A DNA stretch of 25,558 nucleotides from IMG/VR virus record IMGVR_UViG_3300009175_000070, positions 1-25,558 of that record; one strand, given 5' to 3'. The DNA is from a virus. The notes beneath the pieces are model-generated. The model had not been told where the DNA came from. It saw only the letters and a program-made list of their open reading frames with translations, and did not search any database. Position numbers and translations under genes: made by a program. Below are positions 16,034 through 22,927 of this stretch, in pieces; position 1 is the first letter of the stretch; each line of letters begins with the position of its first letter.

Positions 16034-16483
16034 TTATCTGATGTTCATATTGGTTGCATTTACGGCGACATCTGCATTGATATTTGCAATTTCATCGGCA
16101 AGTTTTGGAACATTTTTATCCAGGATAGGATTAAACCATTCCACTGCTACACGCTCTTGTTTTTTAGGCGGATTTACAGCTGTTCGGATAACAAATCCAT
16201 TTCCTGAGGCTTCATAACCTCGTCCGACTCCTTTATGAACGAATACTCCGTGACGTTCGAACTGAAAAGTAACTGAATTGATTACATTATAGCTTTTCCT
16301 GTATTTTGAATCAATCGAATTAGCCAGTTTCCTTTCAATTTGTTTTCCATGGTCCCTGATAACCATTGACTCTTCTTTCCCATCTGTAAACCATCGAGCG
16401 GAAGATCGGAGTGACGCTTTTATTTTTGGTATCCATCTTAATATGGCCGTATTTTGATTGCTTAAAAGCTGTGGATCATTCAT
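16034..16483 (-). CDS. Small connector/tail-completion-like protein (149 aa)
   Basis: I do not recognise a family with certainty. The protein is basic in its first two thirds, with a central strand-turn region FERHGVFVHKGVGRGYEASG (about 75-94). This recalls HK97-gp10-type tail-completion proteins, which join neck and tail. The C-terminal part (NPILDKNVPKLADEIANINA, about 117-136) is helical. It is the last gene of the group that starts at 20459 and lies just upstream of the tape measure, the usual place for tail-completion, terminator and tube genes. It could be one of these. Confidence 0.58.
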   Translation of the reverse strand: MNDPQLLSNQNTAILRWIPKIKASLRSSARWFTDGKEESMVIRDHGKQIERKLANSIDSKYRKSYNVINSVTFQFERHGVFVHKGVGRGYEASGNGFVIRTAVNPPKKQERVAVEWFNPILDKNVPKLADEIANINADVAVNATNMNIR

Positions 16484-16496
16484 AGCATGTGATGGT

Positions 16497-17006
16497 TTAA
16501 TTGTCGGTTAACCAGACATTTTTGTCAGGTTCTGTTAGATGGACCGAGCTGATGGAATAAGTATAGCGGATTCCGTAATGGTTATCCATATCCGAGGCGA
16601 TCAGGGTAGCTTCTACCTGGGCAAAATCAAAATCCTGTATTACCGGGACCTTTCGGGATTTTTTGTCTTGTTTGATTTTGGATAAAATATCATCGCCGAT
16701 GGATTCCATCGCATTCCATACCTGTTGGATCTTGTCATAATCCGATTTATCGGATATTTTATCGAGTAAGAGAAAAGCGCCGTGGCGGTTTTTGATCAGG
16801 TTATCACTTTTATTGTCTGTAAAGTCATAACTATACCCTTCCAATACCAGGAAGGGTGTAGTGACGTTGGTGCGGTTTATTCCGGCCAATACTTCGTCTA
16901 TTTCCATCCGGAAGAAATGTTTTTCGCTGTCGCTGTGCCCGATGCTTTTATGCAATCGGGCAAGCTTTTCGAAGTATGCGATCAGATCTGAGAAATTTGC
17001 GGACAT
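16497..17006 (-). CDS. Hypothetical protein, 169 aa, tail-terminator position
   Basis: I do not recognise this protein. It is soluble, mixed alpha/beta, with a helical N-terminus (ANFSDLIAYFEKLARLHKSI) and a C-terminal strand pair (NHYGIRYTYSISSVHLTEPD, about 141-160). Such a layout would suit a tail-terminator or neck protein, but no motif proves it. It sits between the 262-aa gene (3-base gap) and the 149-aa gene (13-base gap) in one tightly packed transcript, which supports a structural or assembly function. Confidence 0.58.
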   Translation of the reverse strand: MSANFSDLIAYFEKLARLHKSIGHSDSEKHFFRMEIDEVLAGINRTNVTTPFLVLEGYSYDFTDNKSDNLIKNRHGAFLLLDKISDKSDYDKIQQVWNAMESIGDDILSKIKQDKKSRKVPVIQDFDFAQVEATLIASDMDNHYGIRYTYSISSVHLTEPDKNVWLTDN

Positions 17007-17009
17007 GGG

Positions 17010-17798
17010 TTAATATTTATTTGATTTTGAGCTAAGCGATTCCTTGTATTTACGTGTCATATAGGAAAAGATGGTATTTACCGGCTTCTCTGCCCAGAGG
17101 TGATCATGAATAATATCATCACCCACAAAATTCTGGAATACCTTGATCCAGTTGTTTGGATTTCTTTTGGCTTTTACTCCGTCTGTAGCAATGTCCAATT
17201 GTTGAACTTTTTGAAAAATTAACGGATAGGCTTCTGTAAGCCATTCATGCATCAACTGATAGTTTAGAACAATGGACTGGCGGGTATTTTCATCCAAATT
17301 TCCTATGAGTTTATATCGGTCTGCGATTATTTTTTCATCGAACTTTTCATTTTTACGCAGATAAAGCGATGCGATGAATTTACTCAGATCATCCGGATCT
17401 TTCGAATCCTGGTAACTTGAAAAATAGCTGTCGCAAAAGATAAACTGGCCGAATGAAACTCCTTTGAGTTTTCCCTGGGGTGCGAAGAGGGCAGGGGAAA
17501 TGATTGTGGGATAGACTTTGCGAATGATGAATTGGTGGTAAAGCTTATGGTTTGCAACGAATTCAAGGATCTCCATGAGCTTGAAACGCTCATACGCAGA
17601 CATTTTTTTCAGGATTCCAAGTCTCAGACCTGTCATTTCCTTCAGGAAGGAGAGCTCCGTACCTTTATCGCTATAAAGTTCGATGATCGCCCTGAGTTGA
17701 CCAGCATTCACTTCACCCCAATTCTGAGGCATGTTTGTTTTTTTCTTCCGTTTCCAGGGAAAGGTTAAGGAGCGGTGAATTACGTTTATTGTGATCAT
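17010..17798 (-). CDS. Hypothetical protein, 262 aa, in connector gene group
   Basis: I do not recognise this protein. It is basic, largely helical and has no membrane segment or signal peptide. Helical stretches include GQLRAIIELYSDKGTELSFL (about 33-52) and RFKLMEILEFVANHKLYHQF (about 71-90). The ATG at 17798 overlaps the stop of the upstream gene by 4 bases (ATGA), indicating translational coupling. An internal ATG 22 codons later (MPQNWGEVNAG) is possible but would lose that coupling. By position it could be a tail-assembly chaperone or adaptor, but I see no overlapping frameshift partner of the kind usually found in front of tape measures. Confidence 0.58.
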   Translation of the reverse strand: MITINVIHRSLTFPWKRKKKTNMPQNWGEVNAGQLRAIIELYSDKGTELSFLKEMTGLRLGILKKMSAYERFKLMEILEFVANHKLYHQFIIRKVYPTIISPALFAPQGKLKGVSFGQFIFCDSYFSSYQDSKDPDDLSKFIASLYLRKNEKFDEKIIADRYKLIGNLDENTRQSIVLNYQLMHEWLTEAYPLIFQKVQQLDIATDGVKAKRNPNNWIKVFQNFVGDDIIHDHLWAEKPVNTIFSYMTRKYKESLSSKSNKY

Positions 17799-18805
17799 GC
17801 CCAGAATGTTTTTTTATCGCTGTTATCCCTTCGAAGGACATTGCCGGGGGTACCGGCAAAGTCCGGAAATGTTGAACGGTTTGCTATGAGGAAAGATTTC
17901 AGCATTTCGATATAACTTTCTGCAAACATGCGGTTACGTTTGACAAGTAATGCCACACGGTCAGCATCGGCAGGGCTGATGATACGGTCTGACAAGTTGA
18001 TAGCTGCGGAAGCCTCAAAATACAGGCCTTTTTCCATGAGGTCAGCTCCTGATTCTTCCATAAGAAGGGCGGTTGCCAGGTATGCCAATGGTTTTTGGAT
18101 ATAGGGAATGATCTTCAGGATATCCTTATCCGGAGTTTGTTTGATCATTTCGGCTTTGATCTTTTCCAATAGAGCAGTTCCCAACAATGGACGGATAGAT
18201 ATATCTTCCACCAGTTTGAATTGCGGGATCAGGCGAAGGAAGGTGAGCCTGCTTTTATTGACGAAAAGAATTGAGTCAAGGGTTTTTGTATCCGGTATAA
18301 AAGCGGCTTTCCGGATGGTCCAGCTGGGTGTACTTTTGAAATCTGTGAAATACTCAATGTTTTCTTCGAGTGTTTCAAGAACTTCATCCAAAGCGTTGAA
18401 GCCATTTGTTTTGAAATGGTTTCGAAGATCATCCTCCTGGTATTTGAAAAGGGCTTTTACTGTGGTGCTTTCTGTACGTTTAAAGCCACTGTCAGAGATA
18501 GTGGCGTTCAGAACCTGAAATCCGGACCAATAGGCCAGATAGACCAGGGCTTTCTGAACGGAAACGATCAGTTTGCTTTGAGCGGCCAATAGTGCTACTG
18601 CCTTTTCATCGGGATTGTCTTCCGTTGGAGCTGTTGCAGTCAGTTTGGTATATGCTGACTGCAGGGTTTCCAGTAATTCTGCTCCGAGAATAGGTTTAAT
18701 AAATGCCGATTCTGCGGATATAAGATGTGGTTTAAGGCGGTTGAATTCGGTGTCTTTACCTATGGCAACGAATTCCTGAATTTCGGTAATAGTGTTGATC
18801 AGCAT
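17795..18805 (-). CDS. DUF6712-like phage structural protein (336 aa)
   Basis: This protein resembles the DUF6712 proteins found in Bacteroidota phage-like gene blocks; I assign this from memory of the family pattern. It looks like an internal duplication: an N-terminal half beginning with ITEIQEFVAI and containing FIKPILGAELLETLQSAYTK, and a C-terminal half with LRLIPQFKLVEDISIRPLLG and similar leucine-rich helices. Both halves have the same I-x-P-x-L-G-x-x-L-L-E pattern. It starts at the base where the portal-like gene stops and overlaps the next gene by 4 bases, so all three are translationally coupled. Its position after the portal suggests a head-tail connector or adaptor. The exact role is unknown. 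Confidence 0.68.
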   Translation of the reverse strand: MLINTITEIQEFVAIGKDTEFNRLKPHLISAESAFIKPILGAELLETLQSAYTKLTATAPTEDNPDEKAVALLAAQSKLIVSVQKALVYLAYWSGFQVLNATISDSGFKRTESTTVKALFKYQEDDLRNHFKTNGFNALDEVLETLEENIEYFTDFKSTPSWTIRKAAFIPDTKTLDSILFVNKSRLTFLRLIPQFKLVEDISIRPLLGTALLEKIKAEMIKQTPDKDILKIIPYIQKPLAYLATALLMEESGADLMEKGLYFEASAAINLSDRIISPADADRVALLVKRNRMFAESYIEMLKSFLIANRSTFPDFAGTPGNVLRRDNSDKKTFWA

Positions 18806-20172
18806 CAGGATAAAACTTTTTTGGTTCCGGCTCCGGTATCAAGAGTAGTGAGAATGGTGTTTCTAAAACGCCATTCCACGGTCCCGTCCCCGCCATTGAA
18901 ACGATTCATAATTTCTATTGGGTCGGTAATGGTCTGGCGATCAAGCCAGGCATTAGCGACATTGACCAGATAAGCTTCACGGATATTGCTTCCTCCCGAA
19001 TTGCCTGCGTATGCGCCACCGGGCATACCGGCACCCATCACATTGGGGTTTACCATGATGGCAAACATGATTTCTGAGTTTGCAGCTGCCGAAGTAATGA
19101 GGTTTTGTTCGTTGTTCAGCTTATTATTTAGCGGTTCAATTTTCCATTGTTCTTCAGCTTTCCCGTTTATTGGATTGATTTCGAAGAATGTAAAGATTGG
19201 TTTATCGGCATTATCGGTACCACAAAGATTGGCTTCTATTGAATTCATATAGTCGGTGATCGCTGCTTTCCGCAAATCAGTTGTTTCGAATTCATTTGCA
19301 GGAAACTGGCGATCCCAAAATGCGTAAGGAATTTGGATGTGCCATTTCCAGGTGATTTGGTTGGTATACGCTTTTTTTAGGAAAGAGGGAACCATTCCGG
19401 CGATATCAACCCATCCGGCCAGATACGAGGCGTACCAGAGGGGGGAAGAATAATATTCGTTGGTACTCCATGAATCGCGGATAGCCATCATAAAGGATTT
19501 GCCTTTTAGTTTATTAGCATATCGTCTGCGTTGAAGATCCGCATAAGGATCGAAATCATCAAGAAGTTCATGGACTGTGCATTCGGCTTCGCCTGGCGTA
19601 TCTGGCCATTTTCCCGATACTACGACCTGTTCAATCACTCCGTTGGCATTGGCAACGGTCAAACGGCAATATTTGGCGTTGACAGGATTAATTCCCACGA
19701 TTTGATCACCTGCATCATTGAGAATAAATTGGACAAAGCCGATTCCTAGTTTTAGGTAATCACGCAATACGACTTCCATGTATCTGCGTGTCATTCGGCT
19801 ATTGGCCAATACGGTTAATGTCTGATCTTTCGGTGCTGCAAGGATTTCATTTCCATCAGCATCATATCCGGTCACTATACAGGGGAAAATACCCTGACCG
19901 AGAGTAAAGTTTCGTGTAAAGCGAAGACCGGTATTCAGGGTGCCAACTTTTCCAATAATAGCATCCGCATCGGATGGCCAGGTGTTACTGCTTCCCCAGC
20001 TTGCTATGGTGATATTACCCACAGTTGTTTTATCCAGATTGATTTCAGCCGGTTTAGGGGTGGAAGTCAATTTGGATTTGGGTTCAGGAACACCCGTTGT
20101 TTTTCCCAGGAAACTTTTTCCGGAAGCCAGCAAAGGAACGCCTAGTTTGTTTAAAAGGATATCTGTCATCAC
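18805..20172 (-). CDS. Portal-like protein (455 aa)
   Basis: This protein resembles phage portal proteins, which form the dodecameric ring through which DNA enters and leaves a capsid. Portal-like features are a beta-rich region with GINPVNAKYCRLTVANANG (about 173-191), a central helical segment (YASYLAGWVDIAGMVPSFLK), and a C-terminal stretch around SEIMFAIMVNPNVMGAGMPG followed by a Gly/Ser-rich loop and a helix NIREAYLVNVANAWLD. It overlaps the 96-aa gene upstream by 4 bases and the DUF6712-like gene downstream by 1. Remarkably, no terminase or capsid gene flanks it, although these normally accompany a portal. A non-portal adaptor with a portal-like fold is the alternative. Confidence 0.72.
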   Translation of the reverse strand: MMTDILLNKLGVPLLASGKSFLGKTTGVPEPKSKLTSTPKPAEINLDKTTVGNITIASWGSSNTWPSDADAIIGKVGTLNTGLRFTRNFTLGQGIFPCIVTGYDADGNEILAAPKDQTLTVLANSRMTRRYMEVVLRDYLKLGIGFVQFILNDAGDQIVGINPVNAKYCRLTVANANGVIEQVVVSGKWPDTPGEAECTVHELLDDFDPYADLQRRRYANKLKGKSFMMAIRDSWSTNEYYSSPLWYASYLAGWVDIAGMVPSFLKKAYTNQITWKWHIQIPYAFWDRQFPANEFETTDLRKAAITDYMNSIEANLCGTDNADKPIFTFFEINPINGKAEEQWKIEPLNNKLNNEQNLITSAAANSEIMFAIMVNPNVMGAGMPGGAYAGNSGGSNIREAYLVNVANAWLDRQTITDPIEIMNRFNGGDGTVEWRFRNTILTTLDTGAGTKKVLS

Positions 20173-20459
20173 ATTTTTACTTTAGATCCATTCCAATAGA
20201 CCAAACCATCAATATGTACCGGAGTGACATGACCGCTGGCGTTACCACCTTCATCAACGGGAAGGATACCACGCATACGATTTTCCTTCATGTTCATTTT
20301 AAGACCTGTTGCTACTGCCCGGGGAACGAAAACAAGTTCACCGTCTTTTTTTACGAACTTGATAGAAAAGACCCGTTGTTTTCCATCAGGAGTTTCCTTT
20401 GCTTCGAATTCCTTCAGTACAAGATTGCGTCGGATGTATTCTGTTTTCACTAATGACAT
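20169..20459 (-). CDS. Small basic protein heading the structural transcript (96 aa)
   Basis: I do not recognise a named family. This 96-residue, Lys/Arg-rich, beta-like protein begins MSLVKTEYIRRNLVLKEFEA and contains FVKKDGELVFVPRAVATGL (about 35-53). It is the first gene behind promoter motif copy A and overlaps the portal-like gene by 4 bases, so the pair is translationally coupled. A small accessory to the portal-like protein, or a DNA- or RNA-binding regulator, would fit, but neither is shown. The leader before the ATG (AAAATCAAATCC) is A-rich with no Shine-Dalgarno site. Confidence 0.6.
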   Translation of the reverse strand: MSLVKTEYIRRNLVLKEFEAKETPDGKQRVFSIKFVKKDGELVFVPRAVATGLKMNMKENRMRGILPVDEGGNASGHVTPVHIDGLVYWNGSKVKM

Positions 20460-20475
20460 GGATTTGATTTTCTAA

Positions 20476-20512
20476 CAAATCTAATTTTAGTGGTTCAGTG
20501 GCGAAAGGACAA
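20476..20512 (-). promoter_or_regulatory. Element-specific promoter motif, copy A (start of structural block)
   Basis: On the - strand TTGTCCTTT (20504-20512), preceded by a T run, lies exactly 24 bases upstream of TTTG (20476-20479) in a perfect Bacteroidota -7 box, TAGATTTG. The box ends 17 bases before the ATG at 20459. It would drive the transcript from the 96-aa protein to the 149-aa protein. Its T run doubles as the U tract of the RadC terminator. Confidence 0.72.
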
Positions 20513-20558
20513 AAAAAAGCCGATCATCAGACTTGATTTATTCAAACCTGATGACCGG
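20513..20558 (-). terminator. Terminator after RadC, abutting promoter copy A
   Basis: A long hairpin is formed by 20520-20530 and 20548-20558 (CCGATCATCAG / CTGATGACCGG, one mismatch), with an inner TTGA/TCAA stem. On the - strand it is followed directly by eight Ts (20511-20518), the first part of promoter motif copy A. It lies 8 bases after the RadC stop. On the + strand it is followed by TTTTTT, so it may work both ways. Confidence 0.8.
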
Positions 20559-20566
20559 AATGTTTT

Positions 20567-21040
20567 TTACATCTTCCCTTCATCTGCAAACGAGAAATAT
20601 GATTCTGAAGTAATAATCAGATGATCCAATACAGCTATGTCGAGGACCTTGCCGGCTTCCTGAATCTTCTTGGTTAAATCTTTATCAGCTTCACTGGGTT
20701 CCAGGTTTCCACTCGGGTGACAGTGACTTAAAATAATTGAGCAGCTATTTGATTTCAAGGCTGTTTGCATAATCATTCGTACATCAGCCATTGTGCCAGT
20801 GAGTCCACCTGCTGAAATTTGGCAATAACCCAACACTTTGTTATTCCGGTTCAGACAAAGTATGTAAAAGTATTCCCGGTAATCCAAGCTGGGGAAAACA
20901 TCCTTTAAGCAACAGTAAGCATCAGCAGAAGTAACCACCTTTTGCAGTTCTGATGCTTTGTACTTTGGTTTGTAACTGATTTCGATTTCTGCCAAAGTTG
21001 AATTGTACATTGGCATGGGAGTAAATAAATTATTTTGCAT
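20567..21040 (-). CDS. radC: RadC-family JAB/MPN protein
   Basis: From the ATG at 21040 this is a 157-residue protein of the short RadC type common on Bacteroidota mobile elements. It has the JAB/MPN zinc motif SHCHPSGNLEPSEADKDLT, with H106, H108, S110 and D119 as expected metal-site residues. The full-length RadC helix-hairpin-helix N-terminus is missing, which is normal for these short forms. The frame stays open to 21109, but MQNNLFTPMPM is the more typical beginning. The molecular role of RadC proteins is not settled; it is not a proven repair enzyme. It has its own terminator and no copy of the element promoter motif, so it is regulated apart from the structural genes. Confidence 0.88.
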   Translation of the reverse strand: MQNNLFTPMPMYNSTLAEIEISYKPKYKASELQKVVTSADAYCCLKDVFPSLDYREYFYILCLNRNNKVLGYCQISAGGLTGTMADVRMIMQTALKSNSCSIILSHCHPSGNLEPSEADKDLTKKIQEAGKVLDIAVLDHLIITSESYFSFADEGKM

Positions 21041-21432
21041 TGTATTGTACCACTGCCCTGTGGATTTATGTAGGCTGGCTCTCCAATTAATTTTGAGCCA
21101 ATAGCACATTGAGCAGACTGGATTCTTGTCAAGGGCGAATGTCAGGTTTTTGCATAGGGTATGGATCTTTGATCATGAGGCAAAAGGGTGACCAAGCACG
21201 AAGTGTTGTCTATAAATAACACATCGCGGGAAGCCAAAACCCTTGACTTTTCGGGATGTGAAAATAACTTTGGTGATAAATTGAGTGAGAGTAGTACCTT
21301 CTAGGATTATCTGCTAAGGTAACTCATGGATATTTGTTCCAAAGGAAGAATCAATGAAGTGTTACTTGACTTTGGTAAATAAAAAAGGAGAGACTTAACG
21401 ACTCTCCTTTAAATATCTATTAATTGATCGAA
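21041..21432. other. Intergenic region between RadC and the HipT/HipS pair
   Basis: About 390 bases hold no convincing gene. The part near 21300-21410 contains the terminator of the HipT/HipS transcript. The rest should hold the RadC promoter. I see a TTGACA hexamer on the - strand (+ strand 21125-21130) but no matching -10 or TAnnTTTG box at a suitable distance, so I do not call a promoter. No tRNA, repeat array or att-like duplication is visible. Confidence 0.5.
21381..21410 (-). terminator. Intrinsic terminator of the HipT/HipS transcript
   Basis: A 9-bp perfect stem (21384-21392 AAAGGAGAG with 21402-21410 CTCTCCTTT) has a 9-base loop. On the - strand it is followed by TTT and then ATTT, giving CTCTCCTTTTTTATTT as the U-tract end. 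It begins 22 bases beyond the HipS-like stop codon and cleanly ends the two-gene transcript. Confidence 0.85.
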
Positions 21433-21828
21433 TTAAACAGCGGCTTGCAAAATATATGGGTTCGTTATGGTACGATGTCCATATTTCCGCAATAAATTGA
21501 CCTCATTACGATCCGACAATTCACTTAAAGTGATTTTTGCTTTTCGTTCTAACTGAGCAACACTTGGAATCCTACTGGCAAAAAAAGGCCACAATTCTTC
21601 TGATGTATATACTAATAATTTATTGGGAAAATTTGAAAGAGGTAAAATTTCTCCTTGTTTTTTAAAATCTTCAGAATATTCAAAAGTCCATTTTCCTTGA
21701 TTGACTGTCAAGTTACCTATTACTAATTTGCTGTATGATAAAACGAACTGTACTTGCATGTCATCAGGAGTCACCCGGTTTTCCATGCCTTCGGTGTGCC
21801 ACAATGCTTTTGCTATTTTCTTTAACAT
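21433..21828 (-). CDS. HipS-like protein: stand-alone HipA N-terminal domain
   Basis: This 131-residue protein matches the HipA N-terminal subdomain as a separate polypeptide. The core runs from about residue 33 (SKLVIGNLTVNQGKWTFEYS) through ILPLSNFPNKLLVYTSEELW to PFFASRIPS (about 89), corresponding to the LPLSLPL and FFDNLLPDS landmarks of HipA. A C-terminal 40-residue extension (from LERKAKITLSELSDRNEVNL) has no HipA counterpart I recognise. In the tripartite HipBST systems the equivalent HipS is the antitoxin to the HipT kinase. Here it is encoded 4 bases downstream of the kinase, the reverse of the usual order. No HipB-like helix-turn-helix gene is adjacent. The antitoxin role is inferred. 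Confidence 0.82.
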   Translation of the reverse strand: MLKKIAKALWHTEGMENRVTPDDMQVQFVLSYSKLVIGNLTVNQGKWTFEYSEDFKKQGEILPLSNFPNKLLVYTSEELWPFFASRIPSVAQLERKAKITLSELSDRNEVNLLRKYGHRTITNPYILQAAV

Positions 21829-21832
21829 TTCC

Positions 21833-22846
21833 CTAACCTCCTATCAACTTAGATATTTCGTTATACCTAAAATTTAAACACTCCAAAATGAGTTTTGTTC
21901 TTTCAACTCCCAAAATGTCTGAAAGATTAAACTCAATACTATCAATCATCTTCTCAAAACGGGAGCGCGAAAATAGATCATTTATTTCGGATTTGGAAAT
22001 CCCAAATTCATTTTTATAGATTTTTGACACTAACTTAAAGTGATTTATATTCGTTGCACCCTCCCAGCCAATCTTTGGACGTGAATTATTACAATACTTA
22101 GACAGGTATGTTTGCAAGCGATTTTTATCTTTCCATAAAGCTAATACTTTTTTTTCAGATTCATTCCAAAACAATCCTCTTGCTGTATCATAAATTGGAG
22201 AAAAATACGGTTCGTGTTTTGATTCGATATGACGAACAACGCCCCAGTTGTAGAAATGACGATCGTTATTGCCAACCAAAGCATCGAAAAGAAGCATTCT
22301 AACAAATTGGTTAAGAATTACTTCCCAATGATAGGGAAATGTAAATTCGAGTGCTTCTTGTGTGAATTGCAAAGTAAATAAATCACGGGCTAACTGCTTT
22401 TCTTCAATCTCTTCAACAAATTCACGGTCGTTTACAAACCCTGCAAAAATATCTGCGCCATGTATTAACTCCTGTTTTTGCGAGGATAAAAAGTATCGAC
22501 TTAAAAACCTTATCTGGCCACCGATCCATGCAATCTTTGATTTGGCCATTTCTAATCCAAACTCAACACCAAGAATATTTAACAGATATTCGGTGATTGA
22601 TTCAGTAGGATACCATTTATGCCCTGTTTTAGCAATATACAGTGGCCATTTTTTCGGTATTGACTTACGTACTTCACCATATTCGTAAACTCGAATAAAT
22701 TCTTTTGGGGCATCTCCTGTAATGGTGTAACCATCCACAATACAATACTGATGTTTTTTAACCATTAATATTTTGCCCGGACGGCGAATTCTTGCCCCCG
22801 AATTCTTTTCAAGCTTACAGACGGTTAAATATTGTCGTTTGATCAT
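21833..22846 (-). CDS. HipT-like Ser/Thr kinase (HipA C-terminal kinase domain)
   Basis: This 337-residue protein is a HipA-family kinase lacking the N-terminal HipA subdomain, which is the next gene. Visible landmarks are a candidate ATP lysine K73 (LYIAKTGHKW), the TESITEYLLNILGVEFGL helix, RFLSRYF (the counterpart of the HipA LVVERFDR strand), a catalytic loop GNNDRHFYNWGV with D195 and N200, and the metal-binding FSPIYDTARG with D220. Known HipA and HipT kinases phosphorylate aminoacyl-tRNA synthetases and arrest translation; whether this one does is unknown. The N-terminal 60 residues are unlike HipA and include a Lys/Arg-rich beginning. It has its own candidate promoter and a hairpin-spaced GGAGG. 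All core residues are present, so it is probably active. Confidence 0.85.
   Translation of the reverse strand: MIKRQYLTVCKLEKNSGARIRRPGKILMVKKHQYCIVDGYTITGDAPKEFIRVYEYGEVRKSIPKKWPLYIAKTGHKWYPTESITEYLLNILGVEFGLEMAKSKIAWIGGQIRFLSRYFLSSQKQELIHGADIFAGFVNDREFVEEIEEKQLARDLFTLQFTQEALEFTFPYHWEVILNQFVRMLLFDALVGNNDRHFYNWGVVRHIESKHEPYFSPIYDTARGLFWNESEKKVLALWKDKNRLQTYLSKYCNNSRPKIGWEGATNINHFKLVSKIYKNEFGISKSEINDLFSRSRFEKMIDSIEFNLSDILGVERTKLILECLNFRYNEISKLIGG
21837..21842 (-). promoter_or_regulatory. Strong Shine-Dalgarno site of the HipS-like gene
   Basis: AGGAGG on the - strand lies 8 bases before the ATG at 21828 and inside the last codons of the kinase gene. It is a near-ideal anti-16S match, unusual in this window, where most genes have only A-rich leaders. 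It fixes the start codon and could keep the HipS-like protein in excess over the kinase. Confidence 0.85.
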
Positions 22847-22848
22847 CG

Positions 22849-22877
22849 ATAAAAATACTAATTTTTATATTTCCTCC
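22849..22877 (-). promoter_or_regulatory. GGAGG plus hairpin in the kinase gene leader
   Basis: On the - strand GGAGG (22873-22877) lies 26 bases before the kinase ATG (22846), too far for normal initiation. Between them is a perfect inverted repeat TAAAAAT-TAGT-ATTTTTA (22850-22867, extendable by one A-T pair). Folding would leave about 6-8 bases between GGAGG and ATG, the usual distance. This could be a folding-dependent start, or the GGAGG may be incidental. Confidence 0.45.
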
Positions 22878-22927
22878 ACCACACCTGCCAGTCATGGCTG
22901 GAACTCATTGGTTAGTAATGAATTTAT

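Noticed and set aside
16034-17798. Possible programmed frameshift pair of tail-assembly chaperones before the tape measure
   Set aside because: The three genes here do not overlap with a slippery heptamer near a stop; they are separate frames with normal small gaps or ATGA coupling.
17821-17836. TGTCCTTC on the - strand, similar to the promoter 9-mer
   Set aside because: It lies inside the DUF6712-like gene, lacks the leading TTG context and has no TTTG box 24 bases downstream.
21110-21380. TTGACA hexamer and short inverted repeats (such as GTGTT/AACAC) upstream of RadC
   Set aside because: No matching -10 or TAnnTTTG box at suitable distance, and the repeats are only 5 bp, within chance expectation.
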